Source: Gemmatimonadota bacterium
GTDB lineage: Bacteria > Latescibacterota > UBA2968 > UBA8231
Direction: 5' to 3'
Assembly (NCBI GenBank): GCA_018673255.1
Contig: JABHDC010000054.1
Coordinates: forward strand, 1-42,222
Length of the DNA stretch: 42,222 nt
Part shown: positions 10,905 through 19,582 of the stretch, in pieces
Numbering within the stretch: the stretch's first letter is position 1
How the letters are laid out: every line of letters starts with the position of its first letter
The notes under the pieces: model-generated
Seen by the model: the letters and a program-made list of their open reading frames with translations, nothing else
Database searches by the model: none
What the model was told of the DNA's origin: nothing
Translations under genes and position numbers: made by a program

Positions 10905-11044
10905 GTTCACTGATGGCAATCCTGGAGTGGGTTGGCACGTCTCTGTCTCTGGTTGGTCCTCATCTATTCACACGCTACATTGCAGGCCCTCATGGCGAAT
11001 TCGCCGACCGAATCCACTCAACCGTCATCGGAAAACTCCTGCCA

Positions 11045-11824
11045 ATGAAGATCGATCAGCACCACATTGATCAGTTTGTCGACGACGGACTCACGTTGAT
11101 CGACGACGTCTTCACGGAAGAAGAGATGACCGCCGCCAGTGTCGGATTCGATCATCTCTACACACACGGTGAGAAGACGAACGGCATTCTCCAGTATTTC
11201 CATGAACCCGGGCTGGTGGATGTTCTTCAGCATCCCCATCTGGAGCAGGCGGCGAAAACCATGCTGCGCGCCGACGATGTCGTGCTCAACTCTTCTGCGT
11301 GCTTGTTCAAACGGCCGCAAGATACGACGGAATGGAGCAAAGAGTCAGAGCACGTCGACATCCAGTTCAGCCTGGAGGAAATGGATGCGACGCCCCGACG
11401 CATGCTCGCCATGATGATGGTCATCGTCGATGACCTGCCTGAGGGGAGGGGTAATACCTTCGTGCGCCTGGGTAGCCACCGTGTCATCGCCAACTGGTTG
11501 CAGGAACATGGCCAGGAACCGACCAAGGCCCACCCCATCAAGTTTGCCGATCTGCCGCCGGGATTGACCTTCACCGAGTTGACGCCCATCGTGGCCAGAC
11601 GAGGACAGGCGGCCGCCTTCAGCACCGCCATCTCACACTGCGGTAGTACGAACATCGACACCGAACCCCGGAAGATCATGTTCGTCAACTTCTGCCCTCT
11701 CGGCATGATGAAGCAGACCAGCGGCAATCACAATCTGCGCGAGACCCGCTCCCAGTGGCGTGGGCAACTCAAGGCAGCCTTTCGGCCAGACCGGCAGCAT
11801 CTGCTGCTGGACAACGAGGTGTAG
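11045..11824 (+). CDS. Phytanoyl-CoA dioxygenase family protein
   Basis: This 259-residue PhyH-type Fe(II)/2-oxoglutarate oxygenase has the HxD ligand pair in SEHVDIQ, the usual GRGNTFVRLGSHR loop, and the distal ligand in TAISHCGSTN. The chain opens with IDQFVDDGLTLIDDVFTEEE, the standard N-terminal helix of the family. The frame is open further upstream, but those 44 codons look non-coding, so I took ATG 11045. The gene converges on the beta-rich/MIP18-like gene with a 17-bp gap. The substrate is unknown. Confidence 0.85.
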   Translation: MKIDQHHIDQFVDDGLTLIDDVFTEEEMTAASVGFDHLYTHGEKTNGILQYFHEPGLVDVLQHPHLEQAAKTMLRADDVVLNSSACLFKRPQDTTEWSKESEHVDIQFSLEEMDATPRRMLAMMMVIVDDLPEGRGNTFVRLGSHRVIANWLQEHGQEPTKAHPIKFADLPPGLTFTELTPIVARRGQAAAFSTAISHCGSTNIDTEPRKIMFVNFCPLGMMKQTSGNHNLRETRSQWRGQLKAAFRPDRQHLLLDNEV

Positions 11825-11841
11825 CCACCGCCAGTGCCCTG

Positions 11842-13491
11842 TCAGGGGCATTCATCGTTGGGCCCGATCGCTCGTCGCGCCCGATCGGTCATCTGCTGCG
11901 GCGCCCATTTCGGCTCGCGCACGAGCTGGATATCAACCTTTCCAACGCCGCGCAGCCTCGCCGCAAACTGCTCCCGAATCCGTTCCGAGAACCAGTCGAA
12001 CCACGTCTCGCGGCCCGCATACGGCATGACCAGATTGATGCGGATGTCATCACCCTCGACGACGACCTTCTGCACGATGCCGATGTCGACGAAACTCAAC
12101 TGCCGCTGGCCCCAGGGTGACCCCATCAGGTAGAGTTCGAATTCGTTCGTCTCGCGCAGGGCGTCCATCACGTGGTCGTGGGTAACAGACTTAGGGGAAG
12201 GCGTGGTCTCTGCCTGCGTGACAGGATGCAGCAGTCGTTGTTGGTGGCTGACGAGATCGGCAAAGCCGGAGTGTTTGTCACCTTCGACGAAGCGATGCAC
12301 GAGATAGGCGTTCTTCTCGTACACGTAGTCCCCCGCCTGCATGTTCGCATGATGCACGGGCGAACGAACCCAGACCCCGGTGCGTGAGAAACCCGCCCCA
12401 TCCGGTTCGGTGAAATTGGGATTCGTGTTCTCGAATTCCAGATGCACACTTCCGAAGGCCTCGCCCGTGGCACGGTTGAAATGGGTCATCATGGGTGGGT
12501 CCTGTTGGTCCCAGCCCTTGGCGTCGAAGCCGATGGTGCCATCCGGATCCATCCAGGCCCGATCGGGCAGTTCCTCGCCGAGGACGAACTCATCATTGCG
12601 ACAGTCGCGGAATCGCACATCCTCCAGGACGTCGAGTTTCGACTCCATGATCACGTAGGGCTGCCCGGCCCAGAAGGTGTAGACCACAGTGGCCATGACC
12701 TTTTGCGGTCGACCGATCTCAGGCCCAAGTGAGAGAATCGGATGCCCCCGGCGTGTGATGCGCAGACAGACCGGGCCACTGATCACCTCGTATTCGAACA
12801 TGGGCGGACCATCCCAGCTGGTGATGCGATAGCGCCCCACCGGTTCTTCGCTCCAGTCCGGCCCCCAATGGATCGTGCCTTCCACACCATGACCGCCGCC
12901 ACTGTCGAGCTTCGCCTGCCATCCCTTGGGGTAGTGCGTCTTCCAGTTGCCACTCAAGGCAGAGAGTTCGGCGACGTAGTGGGCGTTCTCGATGGTCAGT
13001 GCATACCCCTCGCCACGGACTTGCAGGTCGGTCTCGCCGTCCGGCGCCGGGGCTTCGGGGTTGCCGTAGAGGACGATGTAGGTAGTCGTGTCGTCTGCAG
13101 CTACGTCCGCCAGGAAGAAGAGCCGACAGCGCAGCAGGTCGTCTTCGGTGTCGATCAGATGGATCTGGCTGGGAACGATCTCCATCGGCGCGGCTCCATG
13201 AATCCGCGCCACCCGGACCTCACGCTGTAGATCGGTGATCTGACAAGTGTGGATGTCGAGATCGGCTTCGATTGGTTCACAGACTCGAGCATCGTCGGTC
13301 TCGTTGGCGAGCACGAGTTGCTTGGCGTAGCGCCAACCAGGTGGCGGGGCCCAATCTCGCGGCAGATCGGCCGCGTAGTCCCAGTCCTGAACGGGAATGT
13401 AGATCACGGCATCGTTCACAACGGCACCTGCCTTGCATGGTGGTGGCAATTGCACCCCACGACGGGGCACTTTGAGGTCGAGTGGTAACAC
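11842..13491 (-). CDS. Beta-rich protein fused to a cysteine-less MIP18/SufT-like domain
   Basis: Residues about 25-430 form a beta-strand-rich region that I do not recognise; no signal peptide is seen. Residues about 438-549 align by eye with the MIP18/DUF59 (PaaD, SufT) fold: LSFVDIGIVQKVVV matches the VDLGLVYDV strand, VGKVDIQLVREPKWAP matches the V-x-L-x-x-x-P-x-W strand, and QMTDRARRAIG matches the closing helix. The APGCP loop with the conserved cysteine is replaced by PYAGRETWF, so metal-cluster handling through that residue is lost. The GTG at 13491 has GGAGA about 7 bases upstream; a GTG at 13548 is an alternative. Confidence 0.7.
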   Translation of the reverse strand: MLPLDLKVPRRGVQLPPPCKAGAVVNDAVIYIPVQDWDYAADLPRDWAPPPGWRYAKQLVLANETDDARVCEPIEADLDIHTCQITDLQREVRVARIHGAAPMEIVPSQIHLIDTEDDLLRCRLFFLADVAADDTTTYIVLYGNPEAPAPDGETDLQVRGEGYALTIENAHYVAELSALSGNWKTHYPKGWQAKLDSGGGHGVEGTIHWGPDWSEEPVGRYRITSWDGPPMFEYEVISGPVCLRITRRGHPILSLGPEIGRPQKVMATVVYTFWAGQPYVIMESKLDVLEDVRFRDCRNDEFVLGEELPDRAWMDPDGTIGFDAKGWDQQDPPMMTHFNRATGEAFGSVHLEFENTNPNFTEPDGAGFSRTGVWVRSPVHHANMQAGDYVYEKNAYLVHRFVEGDKHSGFADLVSHQQRLLHPVTQAETTPSPKSVTHDHVMDALRETNEFELYLMGSPWGQRQLSFVDIGIVQKVVVEGDDIRINLVMPYAGRETWFDWFSERIREQFAARLRGVGKVDIQLVREPKWAPQQMTDRARRAIGPNDECP

Positions 13492-13585
13492 TGATGTCTC
13501 CGAGGGGAGACGGCAAGCCGGCAGGAGATGCGCGGACGAATGCGACACTGCCAGGTTTCCGACTGCTCCATTTCCTGACGGTCAC

Positions 13586-13613
13586 ATTGTCCATCGACAT
13601 ATTGTCCACCGAC
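13586..13613. repeat. Short direct repeat upstream of vapB
   Basis: ATTGTCCATCGAC (13586-13598) is repeated as ATTGTCCACCGAC (13601-13613), with one mismatch and a 15-base period. It lies just upstream of the tandem palindrome and may be a second binding site for the antitoxin or part of the promoter region. Confidence 0.5.
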
Positions 13614-13617
13614 GCGT

Positions 13618-13641
13618 GGGTATATACCTTGGTATATACCC
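13618..13641. promoter_or_regulatory. Tandem palindromic operator of vapBC
   Basis: GGTATATACC occurs twice (13619-13628 and 13631-13640), separated by TT. Each copy is itself a perfect palindrome, and the full 24 bases are palindromic except the central pair. It ends 35 bases before the vapB ATG. This is the form expected for cooperative binding of antitoxin dimers. The TATA cores may overlap the -10 region. Confidence 0.7.
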
Positions 13642-13676
13642 CATGAAGGCATAGATATTGAGAGGTTCAGAGGACC

Positions 13677-13907
13677 ATGCAGACAGCCAAGCTCTTCACG
13701 AACGGACGCAGTCAGGCCGTGAGACTTCCCAAGGAATTTCGATTTGAGGGGGAAGACGTCTACATCCGCAGCTACCAGGGGATGGTGATGCTGCTGCCAA
13801 AGGACTCGCCCTGGGAGTCATTGGTCACCAGTCTGGATCAGTTCACGGATGACTTTATGGAGGATCGTGACCAACCCGCACCACAGCCGCGGGGCGAGGG
13901 GACGTGA
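13677..13907 (+). CDS. vapB: VapB-type antitoxin (AbrB/MazE fold)
   Basis: This 76-residue protein starts MQTAKLFTNGRSQAVRLPKEFRF, the classic swapped-hairpin DNA-binding domain of VapB antitoxins. The C-terminus (residues about 45-76, rich in D, E and P) would wrap the toxin. It binds VapC and, as a complex, probably represses its own promoter at the tandem palindrome just upstream. AGAGG lies about 9 bases before the ATG. Its stop overlaps the vapC start by four bases. Confidence 0.93.
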   Translation: MQTAKLFTNGRSQAVRLPKEFRFEGEDVYIRSYQGMVMLLPKDSPWESLVTSLDQFTDDFMEDRDQPAPQPRGEGT

Positions 13908-14308
13908 GCAACTTCGTCCTCGACACGGATACCTGCATCTATCTGATCCGCGGGAAAGCACCGAAGGTGCTGGCCAGGCTTCAGGCCCTGGAGATCAGCC
14001 AGGTCGGTCTCTCATCGATCACCTTGAGTGAACTGGAATTCGGTGTAGCGAAGAGTGCTCGCCCAGAACAGAATCGCCTCGCCCTTGCCCAGTTTGTCGC
14101 CCCGCTGACCGTGCGCCCGTACGACGACGGAGCCGCCATCTATTATGGACAGATCCGCAACCAGCTTGAACGTCAGGGAACCCCGATCGGCTCGATGGAT
14201 ACGCTGATTGCCGCCCACGCACTGGCACTTGGGTGTACGCTGGTGACAAACAATGTCCAGGAGTTCTCACGTGTACCGGAACTTGTCGTCGAGAACTGGG
14301 TGAACTGA
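13904..14308 (+). CDS. vapC: VapC-type PIN ribonuclease toxin
   Basis: This 134-residue PIN domain shows the acidic active site: D7 (with D9) in FVLDTDTC, E43 in LSELEFG, D99 in GSMDTLIAAHA, and N116/N117 near the usual fourth position (TNNVQEF). VapC toxins cut tRNA or rRNA when free of VapB. The GTG start forms GTGA with the vapB stop, with GAGGGG close upstream. All catalytic positions are intact, so the toxin is probably active. Confidence 0.93.
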   Translation: MSNFVLDTDTCIYLIRGKAPKVLARLQALEISQVGLSSITLSELEFGVAKSARPEQNRLALAQFVAPLTVRPYDDGAAIYYGQIRNQLERQGTPIGSMDTLIAAHALALGCTLVTNNVQEFSRVPELVVENWVN

Positions 14309-14348
14309 TCCGATAGGAGTCGGATCACCTGGATGCACGGCTCGACGA

Positions 14349-14391
14349 CCGGTGGTGGGACCTGACGGGATGCCGGGCACCCCACCACCGG
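14349..14391. terminator. Hairpin between convergent vapC and aldolase genes
   Basis: CCGGTGGTGGG (14349-14359) pairs perfectly with CCCACCACCGG (14381-14391) across a 21-base loop. It lies 40 bases after vapC and 33 bases after the aldolase gene on the other strand, so it can serve both directions. No T-run follows on either strand. Confidence 0.5.
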
Positions 14392-14424
14392 AAAGTCATT
14401 GTCTGAACGACGACAGAGCGATGC

Positions 14425-15315
14425 TTACGTGCGCGATGCCTCGAAGATGGCGGCGATCGAAGTATCCAGCGTGGCATCGAACTCATCGGCGGACTGCTGT
14501 GCCGAGAGTCCCTCGGACAGGGCGCGGCTGAAGCTGGCGATCATGCCCTGGTTCTTGGCCAGACGGGTGTTGGCATCTTCACGGCTGTAGCCACCAGAGA
14601 GGGCGACGACGCGGAGGATCTTCGCATGGTCGATGCAGTCGCGGTAGAGATTGTCCTTCGACGGGAGGGTCAGCTTCAGCATCACCTGCTGACCCTCGGG
14701 CAGCGCATCAAGTTGTTCGATAAGGCGCGCCTTCAGGATGTCTTCAGCGTCGGCCTTCGATTCGCTGTTGATGTCGACTTCAGGTTCGATGATCGGTACC
14801 AGTCCTGCTGCCAGGATCTGTGCGCCCACCTCGAACTGCTGATCGACGATGGCCTTGATACCTGATTCGTTCGAGCGCAGGATCAGGGAGCGCATCTTCG
14901 TGCCGAAGATGTGGGCCGCATTGGCGCGATCCAGCAGACTGCCGAGATCGGGCATGGGCTTCATGATCTGCACGTCATCGGCCTCGTCAGCCAGGCCCTT
15001 GTCGACTTTGAGAACCGGCACAACCTGCTTCTCATCCCACAGGTAGTCGGCCGTCGCTTTTCCCAGAATCTGACGATCCATCGTCATCTCGAAGAGGATC
15101 GCTGCCAGAATGCGGTTCCCGCTGAAAGACGGGCTGGTGATGATCCGGGTCCGCATCTCGTGGACCTTGTCGAACATCTCGGCATCACCGGAGTATTCGT
15201 TCTCTTGGACGCCATACAGGCCCAGGGCCTTCGGCGTGGAACCGCCACTCTGGTCGAGGGCGGCGATAAATCCGTCCGCAGAGCGGACCTTTTCAAGCTG
15301 TGCGTCGCGACTCAT
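14425..15315 (-). CDS. fda: Class I fructose-bisphosphate aldolase
   Basis: This 296-residue protein matches the compact Staphylococcus-type class I aldolase. Visible signatures are the phosphate-site stretch [13 protein letters not shown] near residue 20, the PIIEPEVDI strand (174-182), the Schiff-base lysine K214 in [10 protein letters not shown], and [11 protein letters not shown] late in the barrel. It cleaves fructose 1,6-bisphosphate into dihydroxyacetone phosphate and glyceraldehyde 3-phosphate without metal. AAGGA lies 6 bases before the ATG at 15315. Confidence 0.95.
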   Translation of the reverse strand: MSRDAQLEKVRSADGFIAALDQSGGSTPKALGLYGVQENEYSGDAEMFDKVHEMRTRIITSPSFSGNRILAAILFEMTMDRQILGKATADYLWDEKQVVPVLKVDKGLADEADDVQIMKPMPDLGSLLDRANAAHIFGTKMRSLILRSNESGIKAIVDQQFEVGAQILAAGLVPIIEPEVDINSESKADAEDILKARLIEQLDALPEGQQVMLKLTLPSKDNLYRDCIDHAKILRVVALSGGYSREDANTRLAKNQGMIASFSRALSEGLSAQQSADEFDATLDTSIAAIFEASRT

Positions 15316-15497
15316 GGTGTCCTTCGCGCGTTAGGGGATTGATCACTCTCAGCATTAGAACATGCGCAATGCGCCGAATGTTGCCAGTGGCAGCACCAGA
15401 TATTGTGACAATCGGTGTATCGACTTGCCCATCGTGGGAAATTCATATCTTCCACATGCCCGGCATTTGAGATGGAACACCATGACAGGAAGAACGG

Positions 15498-15971
15498 ATG
15501 ACTGACACGGGAGGCACGACCTCCGACACGCAGGCGGATCAGACGATTCGGGGCCTCGACCCGGACTGGCTCCTGATCTTCGCAGGCTGGCTGCTGGCGA
15601 CCACAGCCACGCTGGGGAGCATGTTCTTCAGCCACGTGATGGAGTTCGCACCGTGCGTGTTGTGCTGGTATCAGCGGATCTGTCTGTTCCCGCTGGTCTT
15701 CATCCTTGCACGAGGATTGTTTCCCATCGATCGGCAGGTCGTCAGATATGCCCTGCCCCTGGCGGCAGCAGGCTGGTTGCTGGCGGCCTATCATCAGTTG
15801 CTCTACGCGGGAATCATACCAACGAGCCTGCACCCGTGCACCAGGGGCGTATCCTGCACTGAGGATTACATCGAGTTGTTCGGTGTTCTGTCGATCCCGT
15901 TGATGTCGCTGCTCACCTTCACTGCCCTGGTGGGCGTCCTGATCGCGCTGAAGAGGAGAACTCGTTCGTGA
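15498..15971 (+). CDS. DsbB/BdbC-type disulfide oxidoreductase, membrane
   Basis: This 157-residue protein has four transmembrane helices and the two cysteine pairs of the DsbB family: EFAPCVLCWYQR after the first helix and HPCTRGVSC in the second periplasmic loop. It would pass electrons from the partner thiol oxidase to the quinone pool. AGGAAG precedes the ATG. Its stop overlaps the start of the DsbA-like gene (GTGA), so the pair forms a complete disulfide-forming unit. Confidence 0.93.
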   Translation: MTDTGGTTSDTQADQTIRGLDPDWLLIFAGWLLATTATLGSMFFSHVMEFAPCVLCWYQRICLFPLVFILARGLFPIDRQVVRYALPLAAAGWLLAAYHQLLYAGIIPTSLHPCTRGVSCTEDYIELFGVLSIPLMSLLTFTALVGVLIALKRRTRS

Positions 15972-16621
15972 ATCGTATCCTGTTTGCCGGAGCCGCCCTG
16001 GTGTTGATCGTCGGTTTCTTTGTCGGCTCCTCGGCCTATCGGGCATGGCGCGTCGCCGAGCTCGGCTTCATGGCGGAATCGAATGCCGCCACCTTCGTCC
16101 GGCCCCACTCGCCGACCCTCGGTGACGACGATGCCAAGGTCTTCCTGGTCAAATTCACTGACCCTGCGTGCGAGACCTGTGCATCCTTTTCGGATATCGC
16201 CAAACAGGCATTGGCCGCTTTCCCGGGACAGATCAAACTCGTCATTCGTTATGCGCCCTTTCATATGGGTGCGGACGGCGCCGTTCGGATTCTGGAAGCG
16301 GCCAGGATGCAGGGCAAATACTGGGAGACGCTGGACCTCCTCTACCACAACCAGAGTGTGTGGACCCATCACCATCGCGTCGTCCTTCAGGAGATCTGGC
16401 CTCTGCTGCCCCAGGTCGGGCTCGACGTCGAACGGGTGAAGGCCGACATGAACGATCCCAAGATCACCCGCATCCTCGAGCAGGATCAGGCTGACGCGGC
16501 CGAGTTGGGCGTGCGCAAGACGCCCGGCTTCTTCGTGAACGGGAAACCACTCGAGCCCTTTGGCGCCCGTCCTCTGGCGCAGTTGATCAAGGCGGAGATC
16601 CGGCTGAAATATCCGGACTGA
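15968..16621 (+). CDS. DsbA/BdbD-like thiol-disulfide oxidoreductase
   Basis: The 217-residue protein has an N-terminal membrane anchor (ILFAGAALVLIVGFFVG), then a thioredoxin fold with an insertion. The active site is CETC in VKFTDPACETCASF, and the cis-proline loop is VRKTPGFFVNG. It should oxidise exported proteins and be re-oxidised by the DsbB-type partner encoded directly upstream. The GTG start forms GTGA with the upstream stop. A periplasmic or extracytoplasmic location is inferred from the anchor. Confidence 0.92.
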   Translation: MNRILFAGAALVLIVGFFVGSSAYRAWRVAELGFMAESNAATFVRPHSPTLGDDDAKVFLVKFTDPACETCASFSDIAKQALAAFPGQIKLVIRYAPFHMGADGAVRILEAARMQGKYWETLDLLYHNQSVWTHHHRVVLQEIWPLLPQVGLDVERVKADMNDPKITRILEQDQADAAELGVRKTPGFFVNGKPLEPFGARPLAQLIKAEIRLKYPD

Positions 16622-16636
16622 TCCGGTGCGACCCGC

Positions 16637-17584
16637 ATGACCGATCTTCCCGACGCCATTCGCGTCGCCAGCGAACGTCGACGCACGCTCCACGACGACC
16701 CCGATCAGACCGCCTACCGCCTCTTTCACGGCTACGGTGAGGGTTACCCCGGGGTGACCGTCGACCGCTACGGGGACGTGGCGCTCCTGTCCCACAAGGT
16801 GGAGGTCGCCCCCGCCATGCGCGACGCCGCTGCACGTGCCCTCCTCGAGAGGGCACCCGTGCAGCGCGTCATTGCCAAGCAATACCACGCCGTCGATCAG
16901 GGCGTCCGGCCTGTCTCGGTCACGCAGCTATATGGTGAGCCCATCACCGAATCCGTCGAGGTGCGCGATCACGGGTTGCGCTTCATGACCCGACTGCACA
17001 CCCCCGAATCCAACGGCCTCTTCCTCGACGCGCGCCCTGCCCGCGCCTGGATTCGGGAACACGCATCAGGGCGGCGCATCCTGAACCTCTTCGCCTACAC
17101 CGGCAGTCTCGGTGTCGCTGCGGCCGCCGGAGGCGCGCGCTCTGTGGTGCACGTGGACAACAAGAAGAATCCCCTCGAGATCGCGCGACAGAATCATGTG
17201 CTGAATGGCTTGCCCATCGACGATCGCTCACTTCTGTGCGGCAACGTCTATGCCCATCTGCCGCGGGCCCGGAAGGCGGGGCGTCTCCTCGACGGGATCA
17301 TCCTGGATCCGCCGCCCCAAGTGCCCGCCAACACCGGACGCCGACGGCCGGAAGGGCAGGACTATGGGCAACTTTCCTCGCTGGCGGCGCCAGTGCTCGC
17401 CTCAGAGGGATGGCTCCTGTGCTTCTTCAACCGCCTCGATCGGACGCGGCAGGAGATGGAAGCAGAAGTCCTGGAGAGTGCCGGCGTGCCGCTGGAGGTC
17501 TTGTGGCGAGGTGAAAGCGGGGAAGACTTCCCGGAGGTGGATCAGGAGCGCAAGCTGCGGCTCACTGCGTTTCGGCGGTTGTGA
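16637..17584 (+). CDS. Class I SAM-dependent methyltransferase, RlmI-like
   Basis: This 315-residue protein resembles the RlmI/RlmK group of 23S rRNA methyltransferases. The N-terminal part holds YRLFHGYGEGYPGVTVDRYG, as in the group's RNA-binding region. The catalytic domain has ILNLFAYTGSLGVAAAAGGA (SAM motif I), VVHVDNKKN (motif II) and DGIILDPPPQ (motif IV). It lacks the full PUA domain at the start, so the exact target is uncertain. It begins 15 bp after the DsbA-like gene and overlaps the convergent cupin gene by 23 bp. Confidence 0.85.
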   Translation: MTDLPDAIRVASERRRTLHDDPDQTAYRLFHGYGEGYPGVTVDRYGDVALLSHKVEVAPAMRDAAARALLERAPVQRVIAKQYHAVDQGVRPVSVTQLYGEPITESVEVRDHGLRFMTRLHTPESNGLFLDARPARAWIREHASGRRILNLFAYTGSLGVAAAAGGARSVVHVDNKKNPLEIARQNHVLNGLPIDDRSLLCGNVYAHLPRARKAGRLLDGIILDPPPQVPANTGRRRPEGQDYGQLSSLAAPVLASEGWLLCFFNRLDRTRQEMEAEVLESAGVPLEVLWRGESGEDFPEVDQERKLRLTAFRRL

Positions 17585-17990
17585 CGGGGATCCGTTCCGG
17601 TTGTCCCGTACGATGCACGCGGAACACGATCGCCTTCATCCCCGCGTCACCGGACCTGGCCGAGTGCACATGTTGTAGTGGCACCTTGAAAACGTCGCCC
17701 GGTTGCAGTTGAACGGGCGGCTGACCCTTCAATGTGACCGTACCCGAACCTTCCAGGACATAGATAAACTCTTCGCCGGGGTGGTAATGACGGGCAAGCT
17801 GTGTGGAAGGCGGCACTTCAACGCGGCTGAGGATCACCTCCGTGCTGTCGACACCCTCCAACTGCGCATGCAGCAACGTCGCCAGCACCGGTCCAGACTT
17901 CTCGTCGGCCTGCGTCGATGTGGTGGTCAGCAGGACGAGGGCGGCGCCCGTTATGAGAATTCCTGCGGTCATTCGGAAGATCCGGTTCAT
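17562..17990 (-). CDS. Secreted cupin-domain protein
   Basis: The 142-residue protein has a signal peptide (MTAGILITGAALVLLTTTST, cut near QADE) followed by one small cupin barrel. Metal-ligand residues fit HYHPGEEFIYVLEGSG (HxH and Glu) and the later PLQHVHSA histidine. Such proteins bind a metal and a small ligand, but the activity is not predictable. AAGGAG lies 6 bases before the ATG. The last 23 bp overlap the convergent methyltransferase gene. Confidence 0.88.
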   Translation of the reverse strand: MNRIFRMTAGILITGAALVLLTTTSTQADEKSGPVLATLLHAQLEGVDSTEVILSRVEVPPSTQLARHYHPGEEFIYVLEGSGTVTLKGQPPVQLQPGDVFKVPLQHVHSARSGDAGMKAIVFRVHRTGQPERIPVTTAETQ

Positions 17991-18264
17991 CTTCGTCTCC
18001 TTGTTCGTTCGCTGTCAGGCACAGCGATCTGAGTTGTTGAAAAGCGCACAAGGTATAGCAGGCAGGAGTGGCAGACGAATCGCCGATCAGTCGATGTCGA
18101 CCTGTTGATTTGGCAGCGCGCTCTGACCGTCCGATGTCCAGACCAGATGAACCCTGAGGAAGCCGCTTGCCCGGGTCCTGTGCGAGCCTCTACCGTTCTG
18201 GAACGACAAGCCAGACCGAGTATCGCCCTTACGAGTCGCGCCTACCGACCCGTGGAGATCACAC

Positions 18265-19548
18265 GTGCGATCTGCCGACTACCTGATTCTGTTGATCGTC
18301 AGCGGACCCCTGTCGATGCTGCCGACGGCAACGTTTGCTGTCGACAAGACAGAGAGTCTTGAACAGGCAGCGCGAGATGCCAGCAACAGAGCCAAGGAGG
18401 GGTACGAACGTCTCAGCCGACGGCGCACCTTCGACCTGGATGGCGTCCCCTACGGTGCCACGGCGCTTCCTATCGCGTTCTTCACGCCGTCCAGTGGACT
18501 GCACTATGGCGGCTGGCTTGAAGTGGCGAATTACGGACGCGAGCCATATGTCTATCGCGCCAACGTTCAGTGGTATCTGACGACGAAGGGCAAGCGCAAC
18601 CACCATATGCGGCTGGAGTTTCCGGCACCCTTCGGCTTTCCCGTCAACGCCCGGCTCCTCACCCGCGATCTGAAGAGTCGGGGTGCCAACTTCTTCGGCA
18701 TTGGCAATGACACCGAAATCGACAAGAAGAGGACCGAGCGGGAATCCGACTACTACCGCTACCTGCTGGAACAGCAACAGTCCGCGTTCGACCTGGAATA
18801 CGCTGAGTTGGAGCCGATGATCATCTTCTCAGGACTACGTTTCAATCGCGGTGTTCCCAGTCGCATCGATGAAGAGAAGGCGGATGCCTACTACGTGTTT
18901 GATCTGAGGGACGGGGAGATCCGTGGGCGCGGCGGTGGCTGGGCGAATTTCATCGTCGTCGGATTGATGTTCGACTCCCGTGATGATCAGGAGGCGCCTT
19001 CGTCCGGGTTGTTGAGTGAGGCCTCGCTGCAGCTGGGCAGTTCGTTGTTGGGAGCAGACTACGGTTACCGGCGGGTCACCCTCATCAACACGCATTACTG
19101 GCGGCCGTCCTTTCTGGCCCCGACGAGTCCAAATGTTCTGGTCACTCGCGTTGTTTTCGAGAGTCTCGGCGACGATGCACCGTTCTACGAACTGACCGAG
19201 GTGGGAGGATCGATCCGTGGCGTCGAAGTCGGGGGAGGTTCCTTTATGCGCGGCTTCAAGACGCGACGCTTCGCGGACAGGATGAAGATGCTCTATTCGG
19301 CCGAGTTGCGGCGCACCTTCAAGAGCGTGCATTGGCGCGGACACTACTTCGAGACGCTCGGTATGCTCTTCGGCGACGCCGGGCGCGTGGCCCCAGGCCT
19401 CAAGAAGGCTCTGGATCCGTCGGATCTGCACGGTAGTGGTGGTTTCGGTTGTCGTGTGACCTGGAATTCGCAGCTCAGCATCCGCGCCGATTTCGCTGCC
19501 TCAGCGGAGGGCAACGTCGTGCTGCTGTCCTTCGGAAATCTCTTCTAG
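18265..19548 (+). CDS. Outer-membrane beta-barrel protein, BamA/TamA surface-antigen type without POTRA domains
   Basis: A signal peptide (about residues 1-25, ending TATFA) is followed by amphipathic beta-strands. They include GLHYGGWLEVANYG, NFFGIGNDTE, WANFIVVGLMFDSRDD, a DYGYRRVTLINTHYW strand and the closing VVLLSFGNLF, which ends in phenylalanine as outer-membrane barrels do. FMRGFKTRRF resembles the RGF/xRG(Y/F) loop of the Omp85 family. At 427 residues there is no room for POTRA domains. A diderm cell is implied. It starts at GTG 18265 with GGAG about 7 bases before; no partner gene is obvious. Confidence 0.75.
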   Translation: MRSADYLILLIVSGPLSMLPTATFAVDKTESLEQAARDASNRAKEGYERLSRRRTFDLDGVPYGATALPIAFFTPSSGLHYGGWLEVANYGREPYVYRANVQWYLTTKGKRNHHMRLEFPAPFGFPVNARLLTRDLKSRGANFFGIGNDTEIDKKRTERESDYYRYLLEQQQSAFDLEYAELEPMIIFSGLRFNRGVPSRIDEEKADAYYVFDLRDGEIRGRGGGWANFIVVGLMFDSRDDQEAPSSGLLSEASLQLGSSLLGADYGYRRVTLINTHYWRPSFLAPTSPNVLVTRVVFESLGDDAPFYELTEVGGSIRGVEVGGGSFMRGFKTRRFADRMKMLYSAELRRTFKSVHWRGHYFETLGMLFGDAGRVAPGLKKALDPSDLHGSGGFGCRVTWNSQLSIRADFAASAEGNVVLLSFGNLF

Positions 19549-19582
19549 GTGATTCAGCTACTCACTCCTACCATGGAGTCTG

